Shown here: positions 25,014 through 33,457 of the stretch, in pieces | How positions within the stretch are numbered: the first letter of the stretch is position 1 | Layout of the letters: the number at the start of each line of letters is the position of its first letter | Origin: a virus | Virus record (IMG/VR): IMGVR_UViG_3300019487_000023 | Span: 44,665 to 108,664 of that record | Direction: 5' to 3' (one strand) | Length of the DNA stretch: 64,000 bases | Translations under genes and position numbers: made by a program | The notes under the pieces: model-generated | The model's input: only the letters and a program-made list of their open reading frames with translations | Told to the model about the DNA's origin: nothing | Databases searched by the model: none

Positions 25014-25364
25014 ATGCCTAAGTATAAATTCAAGTGTCCTGCCTGCAATGAAGAACGCGAGAAGTATACCTCTAAGGACATAGAGGAAGTACCTTGTCAC
25101 AAATGCGAAGGGCAACCTATGTTTCGCCAATTGCCTACAATCACCGGCCAAGAAGTACGGGAAACTGTAGACCCTATCCTTAATACTAAGTGGAAACAAG
25201 ATCACAAGCAGATCATCAAGGATCGCCATGATGATCACTATTGGGAAGTCGAGGTTCCTCGTCTTGTCCAAAAGTACTCTGTCGAAACCTGTTTAGAGCA
25301 ACAGTGGCTCATTTATAACGAAAAGGGCGAACTGGTCATCAATAAACCACCAAAAAAACGATGA
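25014..25364 (+). CDS. Zinc-ribbon protein, FmdB-like N-terminus (116 aa)
   Basis: Starts MPKYKFKCPACNEEREKYTS with C8/C11 and a second CxxC at C28/C31 (PCHKCEG), the zinc-ribbon layout of FmdB-type regulatory proteins. The remaining ~70 residues are charged and helical. The gene has its own -10 box with a six-base gap. It ends overlapping an HNH gene by four bases (ATGA). DNA or protein binding is plausible; the function is unknown. Confidence 0.6.
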   Translation: MPKYKFKCPACNEEREKYTSKDIEEVPCHKCEGQPMFRQLPTITGQEVRETVDPILNTKWKQDHKQIIKDRHDDHYWEVEVPRLVQKYSVETCLEQQWLIYNEKGELVINKPPKKR

Positions 25365-25867
25365 AAAGCTTTTATTCATTAGGAAAACTGTGCACTTGTG
25401 GCGCAAGATTAGCAAACCAAAATAAAACTAATCTTTGCAGAAAATGTTATATGTTAATTTATAATGAAAAACACAAAAATGTTATGAAGTTGTATTATAA
25501 AGAAAAATATCAACTTAATAAACACGACATTAATAAGCATAAAAAGTGGCTATATCAAAACAATGTCCAATTTAAGCTTAAAGATAATCTTCGTCGTAGG
25601 TTGCGAAGTTGCATAAAGGGTAAAAAGGTCGGCTCAGCTGTAAAAAATTTAGGTTGCACTGTTCAAGAACTTAAAATTTATTTAGAATCCAAGTTTCAAT
25701 CAGGGATGACCTGGGAGAATCATGGTAAGTTTGGGTGGCACATTGATCATGTTAGGCCACTTTCTGAATTTGATTTAACGGACACTGAACAGCTAAAAGA
25801 AGCGTGTCACTACACTAATCTTCAGCCGTTGTGGTGGCAAGATAATTTAAGTAAAAGCAATTTATGA
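25361..25867 (+). CDS. HNH homing endonuclease, copy B (168 aa)
   Basis: Contains N-terminal Cys pairs (LCTCGARLANQNKTNLCRKC) forming a zinc finger, then a basic region, then CTVQELKIYLESKFQSGMTW and the HNH core GWHIDHVRPLSEFD with YTNLQPLWWQDNLSK. It is paralogous to 23836-24306 in the last half. Four-base overlaps (ATGA) at both ends show insertion by precise coupling to neighbours. It lies immediately before the SbcC-like gene, probably its homing neighbour. Confidence 0.8.
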   Translation: MKSFYSLGKLCTCGARLANQNKTNLCRKCYMLIYNEKHKNVMKLYYKEKYQLNKHDINKHKKWLYQNNVQFKLKDNLRRRLRSCIKGKKVGSAVKNLGCTVQELKIYLESKFQSGMTWENHGKFGWHIDHVRPLSEFDLTDTEQLKEACHYTNLQPLWWQDNLSKSNL

Positions 25868-27606
25868 GAGTAAAGTCAATCGAAATTAAAGACATTTTGA
25901 GTATTAAGGACTTCAGGCTTGACTTTACAGATTCTGGTCTTGTGCTCGTTGAAGGGTGGAACTATGATGCCAACCGCGCTAATGGTGCTGGAAAGACTGC
26001 TATCTTTAATTCCCTTTCTTTTGGCCTCTTTGATAAGATGCCTCGTAAGATCACGTCCAGTCAAATCCTTCGCCGCGGTGCTAAAAGCGGTACGGTCACT
26101 GTTGAACTTGAGTCTGGAGGAGATCTTTATAAGGTCATCCGTCATAGACCAAAAGGTGTTGAGTTCTACAAAAATGGCATCAAGCAAGAAATCACGCAAG
26201 AAGAATGGGAAAGCAAGCTCCGCATGAACTATGACCAGTTCTTGCTAACCCTTTATAACGCCCAGATCACTGTTGGTGGTTTGTCTCCGCGTTTCTTGTT
26301 GGTGAATGATTCAGATAAGAAGGCCTTCTTATTACAGCTTCTTAATCTCGCCCACTTCAGTTCCTGCAAGAAAAAGGCGGATGAAGCAGTGTCAAGGTTT
26401 GAAGCAGCTGTTTCTGCAGATCTAAATTCTATTTCTTCCACGCAATCCAAGATTGAAGCATACTCTGAATCAATGGTAGATGCATTTGAAACTTCTAATA
26501 CTATTAAGGAATTAGAGCTCGATATTGCATACATGATGGATGAAATTACAGAGCTCTCTAATACCCAAAAACCAGATGTCTCTAAGTATCAGAGAATTGA
26601 AGACGGTCTCCGTGCAAAGATTTCTGCATTCGATACGGCTAAGGCACGTCGTTCTGTGTTACATGATAATTACCGCAAGCAAAATGCAAAGCTTCATCCT
26701 TTTGATGGTGCAGCACAGTGTCTTGAGTGCGGCACTACTCTTGATATTCAGGATGCTATGCAGGCTCATGAGCAGCAGCAGGACAAGATTCGCGCAGAAG
26801 CCTCTTTGACAAAAGTTTTGATCGACGAATGTGATGCACTTCTAGCAAATGAAAATGAAGTACTAGAACTTCTTCGTAAGTTGAAGATCAAGAAAAATCA
26901 AGAAACTGCAGAGTACGATACTGCACATGCCAGGATTCTAGAACTTAACTCTTCTCTTAGAATTAAGCAAAACTTGAAAGAAAGTGCTGTATTAAAACTT
27001 GCTAAAAATCAAGACTTAGTTAACAAGGTTAAAGACTTAGAAACTACGTGCCAAAAACTCCGTGACGCAATAGCCTTGAATAAACGCAATATTGAGCTTT
27101 ACAAAACCGTAGTTGCACTGTATTCACCTACAGGTGCTCAGGCCTATGTTCTTGATTCTGTTATTGATTGTTTCAATGAAACAGTAAAAGAATACATTGA
27201 TATCGTGTGGCCAAACGCCTCTTACACCCTCAACTCCTATAAAGAGAACGTTCGTGGAGATGTGGTTGCAAAATTCTCTGAAACCCTCGTTATGAACGGT
27301 GAAGAAGTCTCTATTGGTTCCCTCTCTGGCGGTGAGTTTAAGGCATTGTCCCTATGCGTTGATTTCGCGATGCTAGACGTCCTAGAGAAGCAATTTGGCA
27401 TCTCGTTAAACCCTGTCATCCTTGATGAGCCGTTTGATGGCCTAGATGCTGTAGGGCGTGAATTAGTGGTTGATTTGCTCACCAAACTCTCTGTTGACCG
27501 TCAAATCTTTGTGGTTGATCATGCTAGTGAGGTCCGTGCTTCGTTTAGTCAATGCATAAAGGCAGAAAAAAGAGATGGCATATCTACGTTTGATATGACC
27601 ATTTAA
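25864..27606 (+). CDS. SbcC/Rad50-like recombination ATPase, T4 gp46 type (580 aa)
   Basis: Walker A: NGAGKTAIFNSLSFGLFDKM near residue 42. A coiled-coil middle carries a zinc-hook-like CLECGTT. The ABC signature SLSGGEFKALSLCVDF is followed by Walker B NPVILDEPFDGLD and a D-loop/His switch VVDHASE. Together with the SbcD-like nuclease at 38393 it would resect DNA ends for recombination-dependent replication and host DNA breakdown. The length is normal for gp46. Its last 23 bases overlap a convergent GIY-YIG gene. Confidence 0.92.
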   Translation: MRVKSIEIKDILSIKDFRLDFTDSGLVLVEGWNYDANRANGAGKTAIFNSLSFGLFDKMPRKITSSQILRRGAKSGTVTVELESGGDLYKVIRHRPKGVEFYKNGIKQEITQEEWESKLRMNYDQFLLTLYNAQITVGGLSPRFLLVNDSDKKAFLLQLLNLAHFSSCKKKADEAVSRFEAAVSADLNSISSTQSKIEAYSESMVDAFETSNTIKELELDIAYMMDEITELSNTQKPDVSKYQRIEDGLRAKISAFDTAKARRSVLHDNYRKQNAKLHPFDGAAQCLECGTTLDIQDAMQAHEQQQDKIRAEASLTKVLIDECDALLANENEVLELLRKLKIKKNQETAEYDTAHARILELNSSLRIKQNLKESAVLKLAKNQDLVNKVKDLETTCQKLRDAIALNKRNIELYKTVVALYSPTGAQAYVLDSVIDCFNETVKEYIDIVWPNASYTLNSYKENVRGDVVAKFSETLVMNGEEVSIGSLSGGEFKALSLCVDFAMLDVLEKQFGISLNPVILDEPFDGLDAVGRELVVDLLTKLSVDRQIFVVDHASEVRASFSQCIKAEKRDGISTFDMTI

Positions 27607-28219
27607 AACTTTTATAGTGGGCGATTTTACCCTTGCAACTCTGCACAATTCCAGAATTAATAAAGCGTTTATCGGCCCCCGCATGAGTTAAGTGAAGGAT
27701 TTCGCCGGTTTTAATGTGAACACCTAGGACAGGCCGTCTTTTTGAGAGATTTAATTTTTTGATGTGGTTTTGGGTTTTTGGACTATTTTGTTGAGCAATA
27801 GACATGTTGCGTTTTTGTTCTGCGGTCGCAAGCAAACCCTTATTGCTTGGACTTTTGTAAACTCTATTTGCGCTAATTTTTAATTTAGTTTCTGGACTGT
27901 GTGTTCTGCCAAGAGTGTTTCCGGCAGTTTTACATAAGTTATAGCCAATATTTGGCAAATAGCTTTTATATAGATCTAAATAGTGTTGTTCTTTTTCGAG
28001 ACATTGTTCTGGTTCACAAAGCTCTAATATTTCTAACTTAAAAACTGATAGTCCATGCTTTGTGGCTGCATTTTGTAGATGCTTATTGACATGCCTTTGA
28101 TTTTTAAGTGCACTTTTATGTTGGTACCATCGATCAACGATACCGCGCCTACTAGCAGAACTTCCAATGTATATTTTGTTGTTTGCCGTGTTTCTGATTA
28201 AATAGACGCCAGTTTTCAT
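27584..28219 (-). CDS. GIY-YIG homing endonuclease with NUMOD domains, minus strand (211 aa)
   Basis: GIY-YIG core: GVYLIRNTANNKIYIGSS at residues 4-21, then catalytic-region VDRWYQHKSALKN. The C-terminal half has a NUMOD3-type GRTHSPETKLKISANR and a NUMOD1-type PVLGVHIKTGEILHLTHAG. Its stop is TAG (27584-27586 complement). On the minus strand TACAAT (28226-28231), preceded by TGA, ends six bases before the ATG, matching the leaderless spacing of other genes here. It lies opposite to its neighbours, so it carries its own promoter. Confidence 0.9.
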   Translation of the reverse strand: MKTGVYLIRNTANNKIYIGSSASRRGIVDRWYQHKSALKNQRHVNKHLQNAATKHGLSVFKLEILELCEPEQCLEKEQHYLDLYKSYLPNIGYNLCKTAGNTLGRTHSPETKLKISANRVYKSPSNKGLLATAEQKRNMSIAQQNSPKTQNHIKKLNLSKRRPVLGVHIKTGEILHLTHAGADKRFINSGIVQSCKGKIAHYKSFKWSYQT

Positions 28220-28286
28220 TTTTTGATTGTATCACGCGTCTGACGCTAAGGAGAAATAATCTTAATTAGCATGATAATATTGAGTT

Positions 28287-28823
28287 ATGGATAAGTTGGT
28301 CAAGGCACTCGCCGAAATGAAAGAAATTCTAGAGAAAGGACTTGCTCCAGCTACCCCAAGCAAGATCCCAGCTCTACCATCTATCCAAACGCCTCCCGTC
28401 CCTTCAATGAAGGCTAAAGTCCCTAAGAAGATGCCTGGTATCAAGCCAGCTTCCACTAAGGACCCTAAGAAGGTTGCTCAGCAGATCAAAGAAGGCAATC
28501 CACAGCAAGCTAAAGTTCCAATGTTGAAATATGATATAATAAAAGACATGGATGAATTTTTGAAGTTTGATAAAAACGGTCAATGGAGCTTAGAAAAGAG
28601 TGTTTTTAATGCCGGAACTCACCCACCTAAAGGTTATGTTCCTGGACAAAAGAAACTTAAAGATACTCATGCAGAGTATGATCCAAAGTATTCTTTTAAA
28701 GATAATAGAGAACTAGTGAGAATGCATCATCAGGATCATAAAATACCTGTTAGAGATGAAGCTCATTTAGATTCACTTACAAGAGCTGCCGCAAAACGTG
28801 GCGGACATACTATAAAAGAATAG
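28287..28823 (+). CDS. Unknown protein with Pro-rich N-terminus and possible internal start (178 aa)
   Basis: The N-terminal ~85 residues are Lys/Pro-rich (MDKLVKALAEMKEILEKGLA; PSIQTPPVPSMKAKVPKK). The C-terminal ~90 residues (MDEFLKFDKNGQWSLEKSVF; RELVRMHHQDHKIPVRDEAH) are a separate, more conserved-looking domain. A second -10 box TATAAT (28535-28540) lies seven bases before the internal ATG at 28548, so the C-terminal domain could be expressed alone. The stop is TAG. No family is recognised. Confidence 0.5.
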   Translation: MDKLVKALAEMKEILEKGLAPATPSKIPALPSIQTPPVPSMKAKVPKKMPGIKPASTKDPKKVAQQIKEGNPQQAKVPMLKYDIIKDMDEFLKFDKNGQWSLEKSVFNAGTHPPKGYVPGQKKLKDTHAEYDPKYSFKDNRELVRMHHQDHKIPVRDEAHLDSLTRAAAKRGGHTIKE

Positions 28824-28865
28824 TTCCGTGTCCATTAAAGGATACTTCACTGATACAATGTCTTT

Positions 28866-29351
28866 ATGAAGACATGTAGTCAATGCTCTGAAGAGCAACA
28901 ATTAGATCAATTCTATAAAGATAAAAAATCAGCCGATGGATTGCGCGCAAGTTGCAAAACTTGTGTTGCAGCACAGAAGCGTATTTATTTTGAAAAACAT
29001 AGAACTCGAGAACTTAATAAGTTAAAAAAGTGGAAACAACAGAACCCACAAAAAGTTAAAGAAGGTAATCTTCGTAATTTATATGGGATTACAGCAGAAC
29101 AATATTCTGAAATGTTGTTAGCACAAAATAATTGTTGTGCCATTTGTAAGTGCCATAAATCTAAAAACGTTACAGATAAACGTAATGATAAAGTTAGAAA
29201 TTTAGCGGTCGACCATGACCATAAATCTAAAAAGATTCGTGGCTTGTTGTGTTATCGTTGCAATATTGCAGTTGGAATGTTGGTTGATAGCGCCGAACGG
29301 GCTTCTAATTTAGTAGAATACCTTAAATTGCATGAAAAAGAAAACTTATAA
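28866..29351 (+). CDS. Recombination endonuclease VII-like protein (161 aa)
   Basis: An N-terminal zinc ribbon (MKTCSQCSEEQQLDQFYKDK, then CKTC) is followed by the endonuclease VII/HNH core: NCCAICKCHKS, LAVDHDHKSKKIRGLLCYRC and NIAVGMLVDSAERA. The family includes T4 gp49, which resolves branched DNA, and many free-standing homing relatives. The small size and position among HNH genes favour a mobile endonuclease. TACAAT (28854-28859), preceded by TGA, lies six bases before the ATG with no Shine-Dalgarno. Confidence 0.85.
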   Translation: MKTCSQCSEEQQLDQFYKDKKSADGLRASCKTCVAAQKRIYFEKHRTRELNKLKKWKQQNPQKVKEGNLRNLYGITAEQYSEMLLAQNNCCAICKCHKSKNVTDKRNDKVRNLAVDHDHKSKKIRGLLCYRCNIAVGMLVDSAERASNLVEYLKLHEKENL

Positions 29352-29859
29352 TCAAAATGTTGTTATTAGAGGTGCTTTAAGACGAGCATTTGCCCGTAGT
29401 CCTGTGGTTCAAGAAGCTATGCAGGCAAGTCGTAAAGAAGAACCTCGCTATAACAAGGATGGGTCTCGTCATAAACGAAATTGGGTTAAACGTCAATGTC
29501 AAGTATGTGATCAATGGGTTCCAACGTCTAAAATTGCAGTCGACCATATTGATCCTGTTGTTTCGGTTGATGAAGGTTTCCAGGATTGGAATATCTTTGT
29601 AGATCGTCTCTGGTGTGCCAAAGACAACTTACAACGTATTTGCGATGACTGTCATCAGAAGAAAACTAACGCAGAGCGATTTGCTAGATCGTATAAACAA
29701 GAACTAGAACACCTCGCAATCTATGAAGTCTCTAAAGATGAAGAGGCAAAGAAGTTCGTCAAGAAATTCGTCAAGAAGCGCATACAGAAATACCCCTATC
29801 CTCAAGAGTTTGTGGATCGCATCGTCACTCTCAGACGCCATTTCAAGATGAAGGTATAA
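29332..29859 (+). CDS. HNH endonuclease family protein (175 aa)
   Basis: Overlaps the endonuclease VII-like gene by 20 bases. It has a C-x-x-C pair in KRQCQVCDQWVPTSKIAVDH, then HIDPVVSVDEGFQDW and DNLQRICDDCHQKKTNAERF, which together form the H-N-H/zinc core. The basic C-terminus (KKFVKKFVKKRIQKYPYP) suits DNA binding. The tandem arrangement of two endonucleases suggests successive insertions. Confidence 0.8.
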   Translation: MKKKTYNQNVVIRGALRRAFARSPVVQEAMQASRKEEPRYNKDGSRHKRNWVKRQCQVCDQWVPTSKIAVDHIDPVVSVDEGFQDWNIFVDRLWCAKDNLQRICDDCHQKKTNAERFARSYKQELEHLAIYEVSKDEEAKKFVKKFVKKRIQKYPYPQEFVDRIVTLRRHFKMKV

Positions 29860-29889
29860 ATAACGGCAAACGCCCTTTAAGGATAAATT

Positions 29890-30186
29890 ATGGCAAAGAA
29901 TGATACTGTTCGTAAGGTTTTGAGTAAGTCTTTCGTGGACAATCACGAGAATGTTAACCAGGATGTGGCTGCAGACCTTATCGTTAAGGCTGAGCAAAAG
30001 ATCCTAGCGATCAAGGAAGAGCGTGCCGCTGACGACAAGTTGGCTGCTGCTAAGCAGATTGTTAAGGACCTAAATGCTGCCTATACCAGCACTATTAAGT
30101 ACGAAGAGGCCAAGATTCAGTTCTTGCTTGAGAAGATCGCTGAGATCGAAAGCGGAGCAGTGAATCCAGGCTCAGGCGCTCATTAA
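29890..30186 (+). CDS. Small helical protein of unknown function (98 aa)
   Basis: AAGGA precedes the ATG by the usual distance. The sequence (MAKNDTVRKVLSKSFVDNHE; later KYEEAKIQFLLEKIAEIESG) is predicted almost wholly helical, likely one or two coiled coils. It is followed by another small gene and a strong terminator, so the two form a short transcription unit's end. No family is recognised. Confidence 0.55.
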   Translation: MAKNDTVRKVLSKSFVDNHENVNQDVAADLIVKAEQKILAIKEERAADDKLAAAKQIVKDLNAAYTSTIKYEEAKIQFLLEKIAEIESGAVNPGSGAH

Positions 30187-30211
30187 TGGTAAGATTTAGG
30201 CTGGAGGTTTT

Positions 30212-30574
30212 ATGAGCTTAAAAACAGATTATTTTGATGGTGCAACAGGCCTTCAGGCTAAGTTAAACGATGCCTTTGATGAAGGCGCTACCTATGTTAC
30301 TACGAACCTAACAGCCCTACAGTCTGCTCTATTGAGTGCAGCTGCTCAGGGAAGTACAAAGTTCACTGTAACGATTACCGGCACTGGTGCTTTGAACGCT
30401 GGATACCTAAGGGCCAACAACGGAGACAATCTTCTCCTTAAGGCTTTCTTTGCTGGTATCCAAGACGGGCTGGCTGCAGAAGAAATTTACAACTACGAAT
30501 GCTCTTTGAAACTTAATGTCTCTGACACAATCAACACAAACGTAGATTTCTTGTTCAACTTCCAAACCTCCTAA
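30212..30574 (+). CDS. Small protein with structural-protein character (120 aa)
   Basis: GGAGG precedes the ATG at six bases. The sequence MSLKTDYFDGATGLQAKLND and KFTVTITGTGALNAGYLRAN resembles short virion proteins seen in large phages, with a C-terminal beta section (LNVSDTINTNVDFLFNF). It is the last gene before a strong terminator. Virion location is inferred only from composition. Confidence 0.55.
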   Translation: MSLKTDYFDGATGLQAKLNDAFDEGATYVTTNLTALQSALLSAAAQGSTKFTVTITGTGALNAGYLRANNGDNLLLKAFFAGIQDGLAAEEIYNYECSLKLNVSDTINTNVDFLFNFQTS

Positions 30575-30599
30575 TTTGATGCGTTGTTATCTTTGATAG

Positions 30600-30630
30600 G
30601 GCGCTGTAGCTTCGGTTACAGCGCCTTTTC
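30600..30630 (+). terminator. Intrinsic terminator with UUCG tetraloop
   Basis: Stem GGCGCTGTAGC / GTTACAGCGCC (30600-30625, one G-U) closed on a TTCG loop, followed by TTTTC. It ends the 29890-30574 unit, and the polymerase -10 box begins six bases later. Confidence 0.9.
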
Positions 30631-30635
30631 ATTTG

Positions 30636-30641
30636 TATAAT
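30636..30641 (+). promoter_or_regulatory. Leaderless-type -10 box for the DNA polymerase gene
   Basis: TATAAT ends six bases before ATG 30648, with no Shine-Dalgarno. It lies directly after a strong terminator, so it must supply polymerase transcription by itself. Confidence 0.65.
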
Positions 30642-30647
30642 ATCCGC

Positions 30648-32903
30648 ATGAATCGTTTTAAAGAACCAGCGCAACTTCATAATCACTCTAAATATTCACT
30701 GTTAGATGCTGTTCCATCACCAGAAGAATGGGTTGGATGGTGTTTAGAGAACAATACACCAGCGCTAGCAGTCACTGACCATGGTACCGCCATCTCAATG
30801 TTTGATGCGTTGCGTGCTAAAGAGTTTATCAAAGAATACAATAAAGAACATAAGACTAATCATCCGTTGGATGCTGTAACCCTTATCCCTGCCGTAGAGC
30901 TCTACGTCAAGATGAATGCAGAGGACAAGAGTCATCACCACATTACAGCTTGGGCTGCAAGCAAAGAGGGGTATTTCAATTTAATGAAGTTGGCCTCAGT
31001 TGCGTACAACGATACAGTTTCGTACTTCGGTTCCGTTAAGGCTCGTGTTACGTTCGAAGACATTAAACAGTACAAGAAGGGCATTAAGTTCGGTACCGGC
31101 TGCATTGCAGGACCAATTGGTCATGCCTTCTGGCATGGAGATCTTAAGCTTGCAGAAGAGCGCTTTGTCATGTATAAGGAACTCTTCGGTGACGATCTCT
31201 ATGTTGAATTTCACTGCGGTGACGTCACCCATAACTTCAATAAGAAAACCGGCAGCTTCGATCCTATCGAACCAGATGAATGCTCTTGCGATGGTAACAA
31301 GCAAAAGGGCTACAACATCTTCTTGTCTAAGATGGTTGATAAGTATGGTGGCAAATGCGTTCCAGTAACAGATGCCCATTTTATCAATCCTGAGGACAAG
31401 ATCGTCCAGGATTGTTTGCTCAAGAACGGTAATAGCAACGGCTGGTACTTTCATGAGTCGTACCATCAGATGCGATCTGAAGAGATGTTTACGAAGCTTA
31501 AGAGGCACCTTGGGAATTGGCTCACTGAAGATATGTTCATTCAGTGGGTCGAAAACACTTTTGAGGTGATGAATGCGGCTAAAGGCATCGAAGTTAAGTT
31601 CGACTATCATCTACCGTTGATCGATATTCCACAGGACATTAAAGACTTGCATCTAGAGGACTATAACCAGCAGACGCTTCAGTATATGATGCGCCTCATT
31701 AAGGATCATGGTCGTTGGAATGACTCGCCAGAGTATGTAGCGCGATTCAAGCAAGAGCTTGATGTCATCATGGATAATGAGAAGCTAAACTTCATCCCGT
31801 ACTTCCTAGTATATGAGGATATCGGTAGGTTTGCGCGTTCACAGGGCGTTCTTCAGGGCGTTGCTCGTGGATCTGCGGGCGGATCTCTCATCTCCTACTA
31901 TCTAAAAATCATTCATGTTGATCCCATTGCTGCTCACCTTCCATTTGAGAGATTCTTGTCTCATGCACGTATTAGAGCGGGTTCTTTCCCTGATATCGAT
32001 GCCGATATCGGTGATAAGGCGCGTTCTCTTATCATGGATTATCTAAAGAAGAAGTATGGTTTGGGCTTTGCACAGATTGCCACCTTCAATAAGATGAAGA
32101 CTAAGAATGCCATTAAGGATGCGATGTTTGCGCTATATGGGCGCAATCGCAACGATCAAGAAGTGATGGCAGTATGTAAAGACATCGAAGATAGCCCTCA
32201 AGGCGTTGACGAACATGACTTTTTGTATGGATACACAGACCAAGAAGGTAACTATAACGCCGGTCAGATTGAGATTAATAAGCAATTAGCCAATTTTTTC
32301 CAAACGTATCCAGATGTGGAAGCAATGGTTAAAAAGCTTATTGGTACGATCCGTGGTCTATCTAGACATGCGTCTGCATTCGTTATTTCAACCATGGATC
32401 TATCTGCATCTCGTGTTCCAACCATGATGATGACTGATGCTGATCTTGGTGAAATTCAAGTCACTCAGTACGATGCAAAGATGGTTGAAAAATGTGGTCT
32501 AGTTAAGGCTGATATCTTATGTATTAAAACCCTAACAGCTGTATCAGAGTGTATCGATTTGGTGAAGAGAAATGCCAACATTAACTACTTGATTGAGCAA
32601 GAAGGTTTGTCTCTCATATACCGTCTTCCGGAGGACAAGGATGTATATGCGGACTTCTATAACAAGCAGACCGATTCGTCATTCCAGTTTAATACTGAAT
32701 TGATTAAGGGATACATTCAAGAATTCTGCCCTCTACAGAGAGCCGATCTATCTGCCATGACAGCCTTGTGTCGACCTGGTGCATTAGACGCACCCTTAGG
32801 TTTTAATGCAGTGGTTGTAGTAGAATATGAAGATGGAACCTCAATTGAAGTTCCAAAAGAGGAGTATTCTATATGGGTCGAAAAGTGGAAAAAACAACAA
32901 TAG
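30648..32903 (+). CDS. dnaE: DNA polymerase III alpha (DnaE-type), N-terminal catalytic part (751 aa)
   Basis: The PHP domain begins LHNHSKYSLLDAV (H11, H13) with LAVTDHGTA. The palm shows PDIDADIGDKAR (acidic residues 449, 451, 453) and GLVKADILCIKTLT (D622), the C-family catalytic aspartates. Fingers begin with AMTALCRPGALDAPL. The family sequence then breaks: ~34 unrelated residues (VVVEYEDGTSIEVPKEEY...) lead to TAG. The missing remainder is encoded at 33415, after an HNH gene. Start 30648 follows TATAAT by six bases; the TTG at 30633 overlaps the -10 box and is rejected. Confidence 0.9.
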   Translation: MNRFKEPAQLHNHSKYSLLDAVPSPEEWVGWCLENNTPALAVTDHGTAISMFDALRAKEFIKEYNKEHKTNHPLDAVTLIPAVELYVKMNAEDKSHHHITAWAASKEGYFNLMKLASVAYNDTVSYFGSVKARVTFEDIKQYKKGIKFGTGCIAGPIGHAFWHGDLKLAEERFVMYKELFGDDLYVEFHCGDVTHNFNKKTGSFDPIEPDECSCDGNKQKGYNIFLSKMVDKYGGKCVPVTDAHFINPEDKIVQDCLLKNGNSNGWYFHESYHQMRSEEMFTKLKRHLGNWLTEDMFIQWVENTFEVMNAAKGIEVKFDYHLPLIDIPQDIKDLHLEDYNQQTLQYMMRLIKDHGRWNDSPEYVARFKQELDVIMDNEKLNFIPYFLVYEDIGRFARSQGVLQGVARGSAGGSLISYYLKIIHVDPIAAHLPFERFLSHARIRAGSFPDIDADIGDKARSLIMDYLKKKYGLGFAQIATFNKMKTKNAIKDAMFALYGRNRNDQEVMAVCKDIEDSPQGVDEHDFLYGYTDQEGNYNAGQIEINKQLANFFQTYPDVEAMVKKLIGTIRGLSRHASAFVISTMDLSASRVPTMMMTDADLGEIQVTQYDAKMVEKCGLVKADILCIKTLTAVSECIDLVKRNANINYLIEQEGLSLIYRLPEDKDVYADFYNKQTDSSFQFNTELIKGYIQEFCPLQRADLSAMTALCRPGALDAPLGFNAVVVVEYEDGTSIEVPKEEYSIWVEKWKKQQ

Positions 32904-33457
32904 ATGCAGCTATTGATTATTTTGTAAAAAACAACGTGCGTTTTATTGATATATCAGAGAAATTTAAAATCAGTACCAGTACTATTTCTCAACATTTAAA
33001 AAAAAGAGGCATTAAGGTTGATTCTCAAAGAACAAGGAGAGGTAGGTCTTCTTGGAATTCTGGGAAAAATAAGTATAGCGATACGCGAGTTGCAAAAAAT
33101 GCGAAGTCTTTATCTGATGCAAAAACAAAAACAGGACTTCGTTCGGGTTATCAGACAATATATGTCGATGAGTTAAAAAAGCGAATTAGATTACATGAGT
33201 ATGTTTGGTTTAAAAATACCGGAGTATGGCCAGATGGTAAAAATAGAGAACAAGTTCATCATATAGACGGAGATAAACTTAACAACGATTTTGATAATCT
33301 CTTGTTGGTAAAGACAGATGAGCACTCTAAAATCCACAAAGAGTACGAGATAGTGTTTTTGAAGTTATTAAAGCTAGGTTTGATTAAATTTGATAAAATT
33401 GCAAGAGGTGTAGATTGGCGGAGCTTCGAAGAGTTGATAAAAAAATTAAAAGTGTAA
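32873..33457 (+). CDS. HNH homing endonuclease splitting the polymerase gene (194 aa)
   Basis: The N-terminal helix-turn-helix (FVKNNVRFIDISEKFKISTS, then TISQHLKKRGIK) is a DNA-binding domain of the type used by homing enzymes. The HNH core is REQVHHIDGDKLNNDFDNLL with an upstream RIRLHEYVWFKNTG. Start has GAGGAG upstream and lies 31 bases before the end of the first polymerase part. It ends 43 bases after the TTG start of the second part. Most likely it inserted in a polymerase gene and left both halves translatable. Confidence 0.9.
   Translation: MGRKVEKTTIDAAIDYFVKNNVRFIDISEKFKISTSTISQHLKKRGIKVDSQRTRRGRSSWNSGKNKYSDTRVAKNAKSLSDAKTKTGLRSGYQTIYVDELKKRIRLHEYVWFKNTGVWPDGKNREQVHHIDGDKLNNDFDNLLLVKTDEHSKIHKEYEIVFLKLLKLGLIKFDKIARGVDWRSFEELIKKLKV

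Noticed and set aside
30633-30648. TTG start at 30633 for the polymerase
   Set aside because: It would place the start codon inside the -10 box; ATG 30648 is the first codon of a normal PHP-domain N-terminus.
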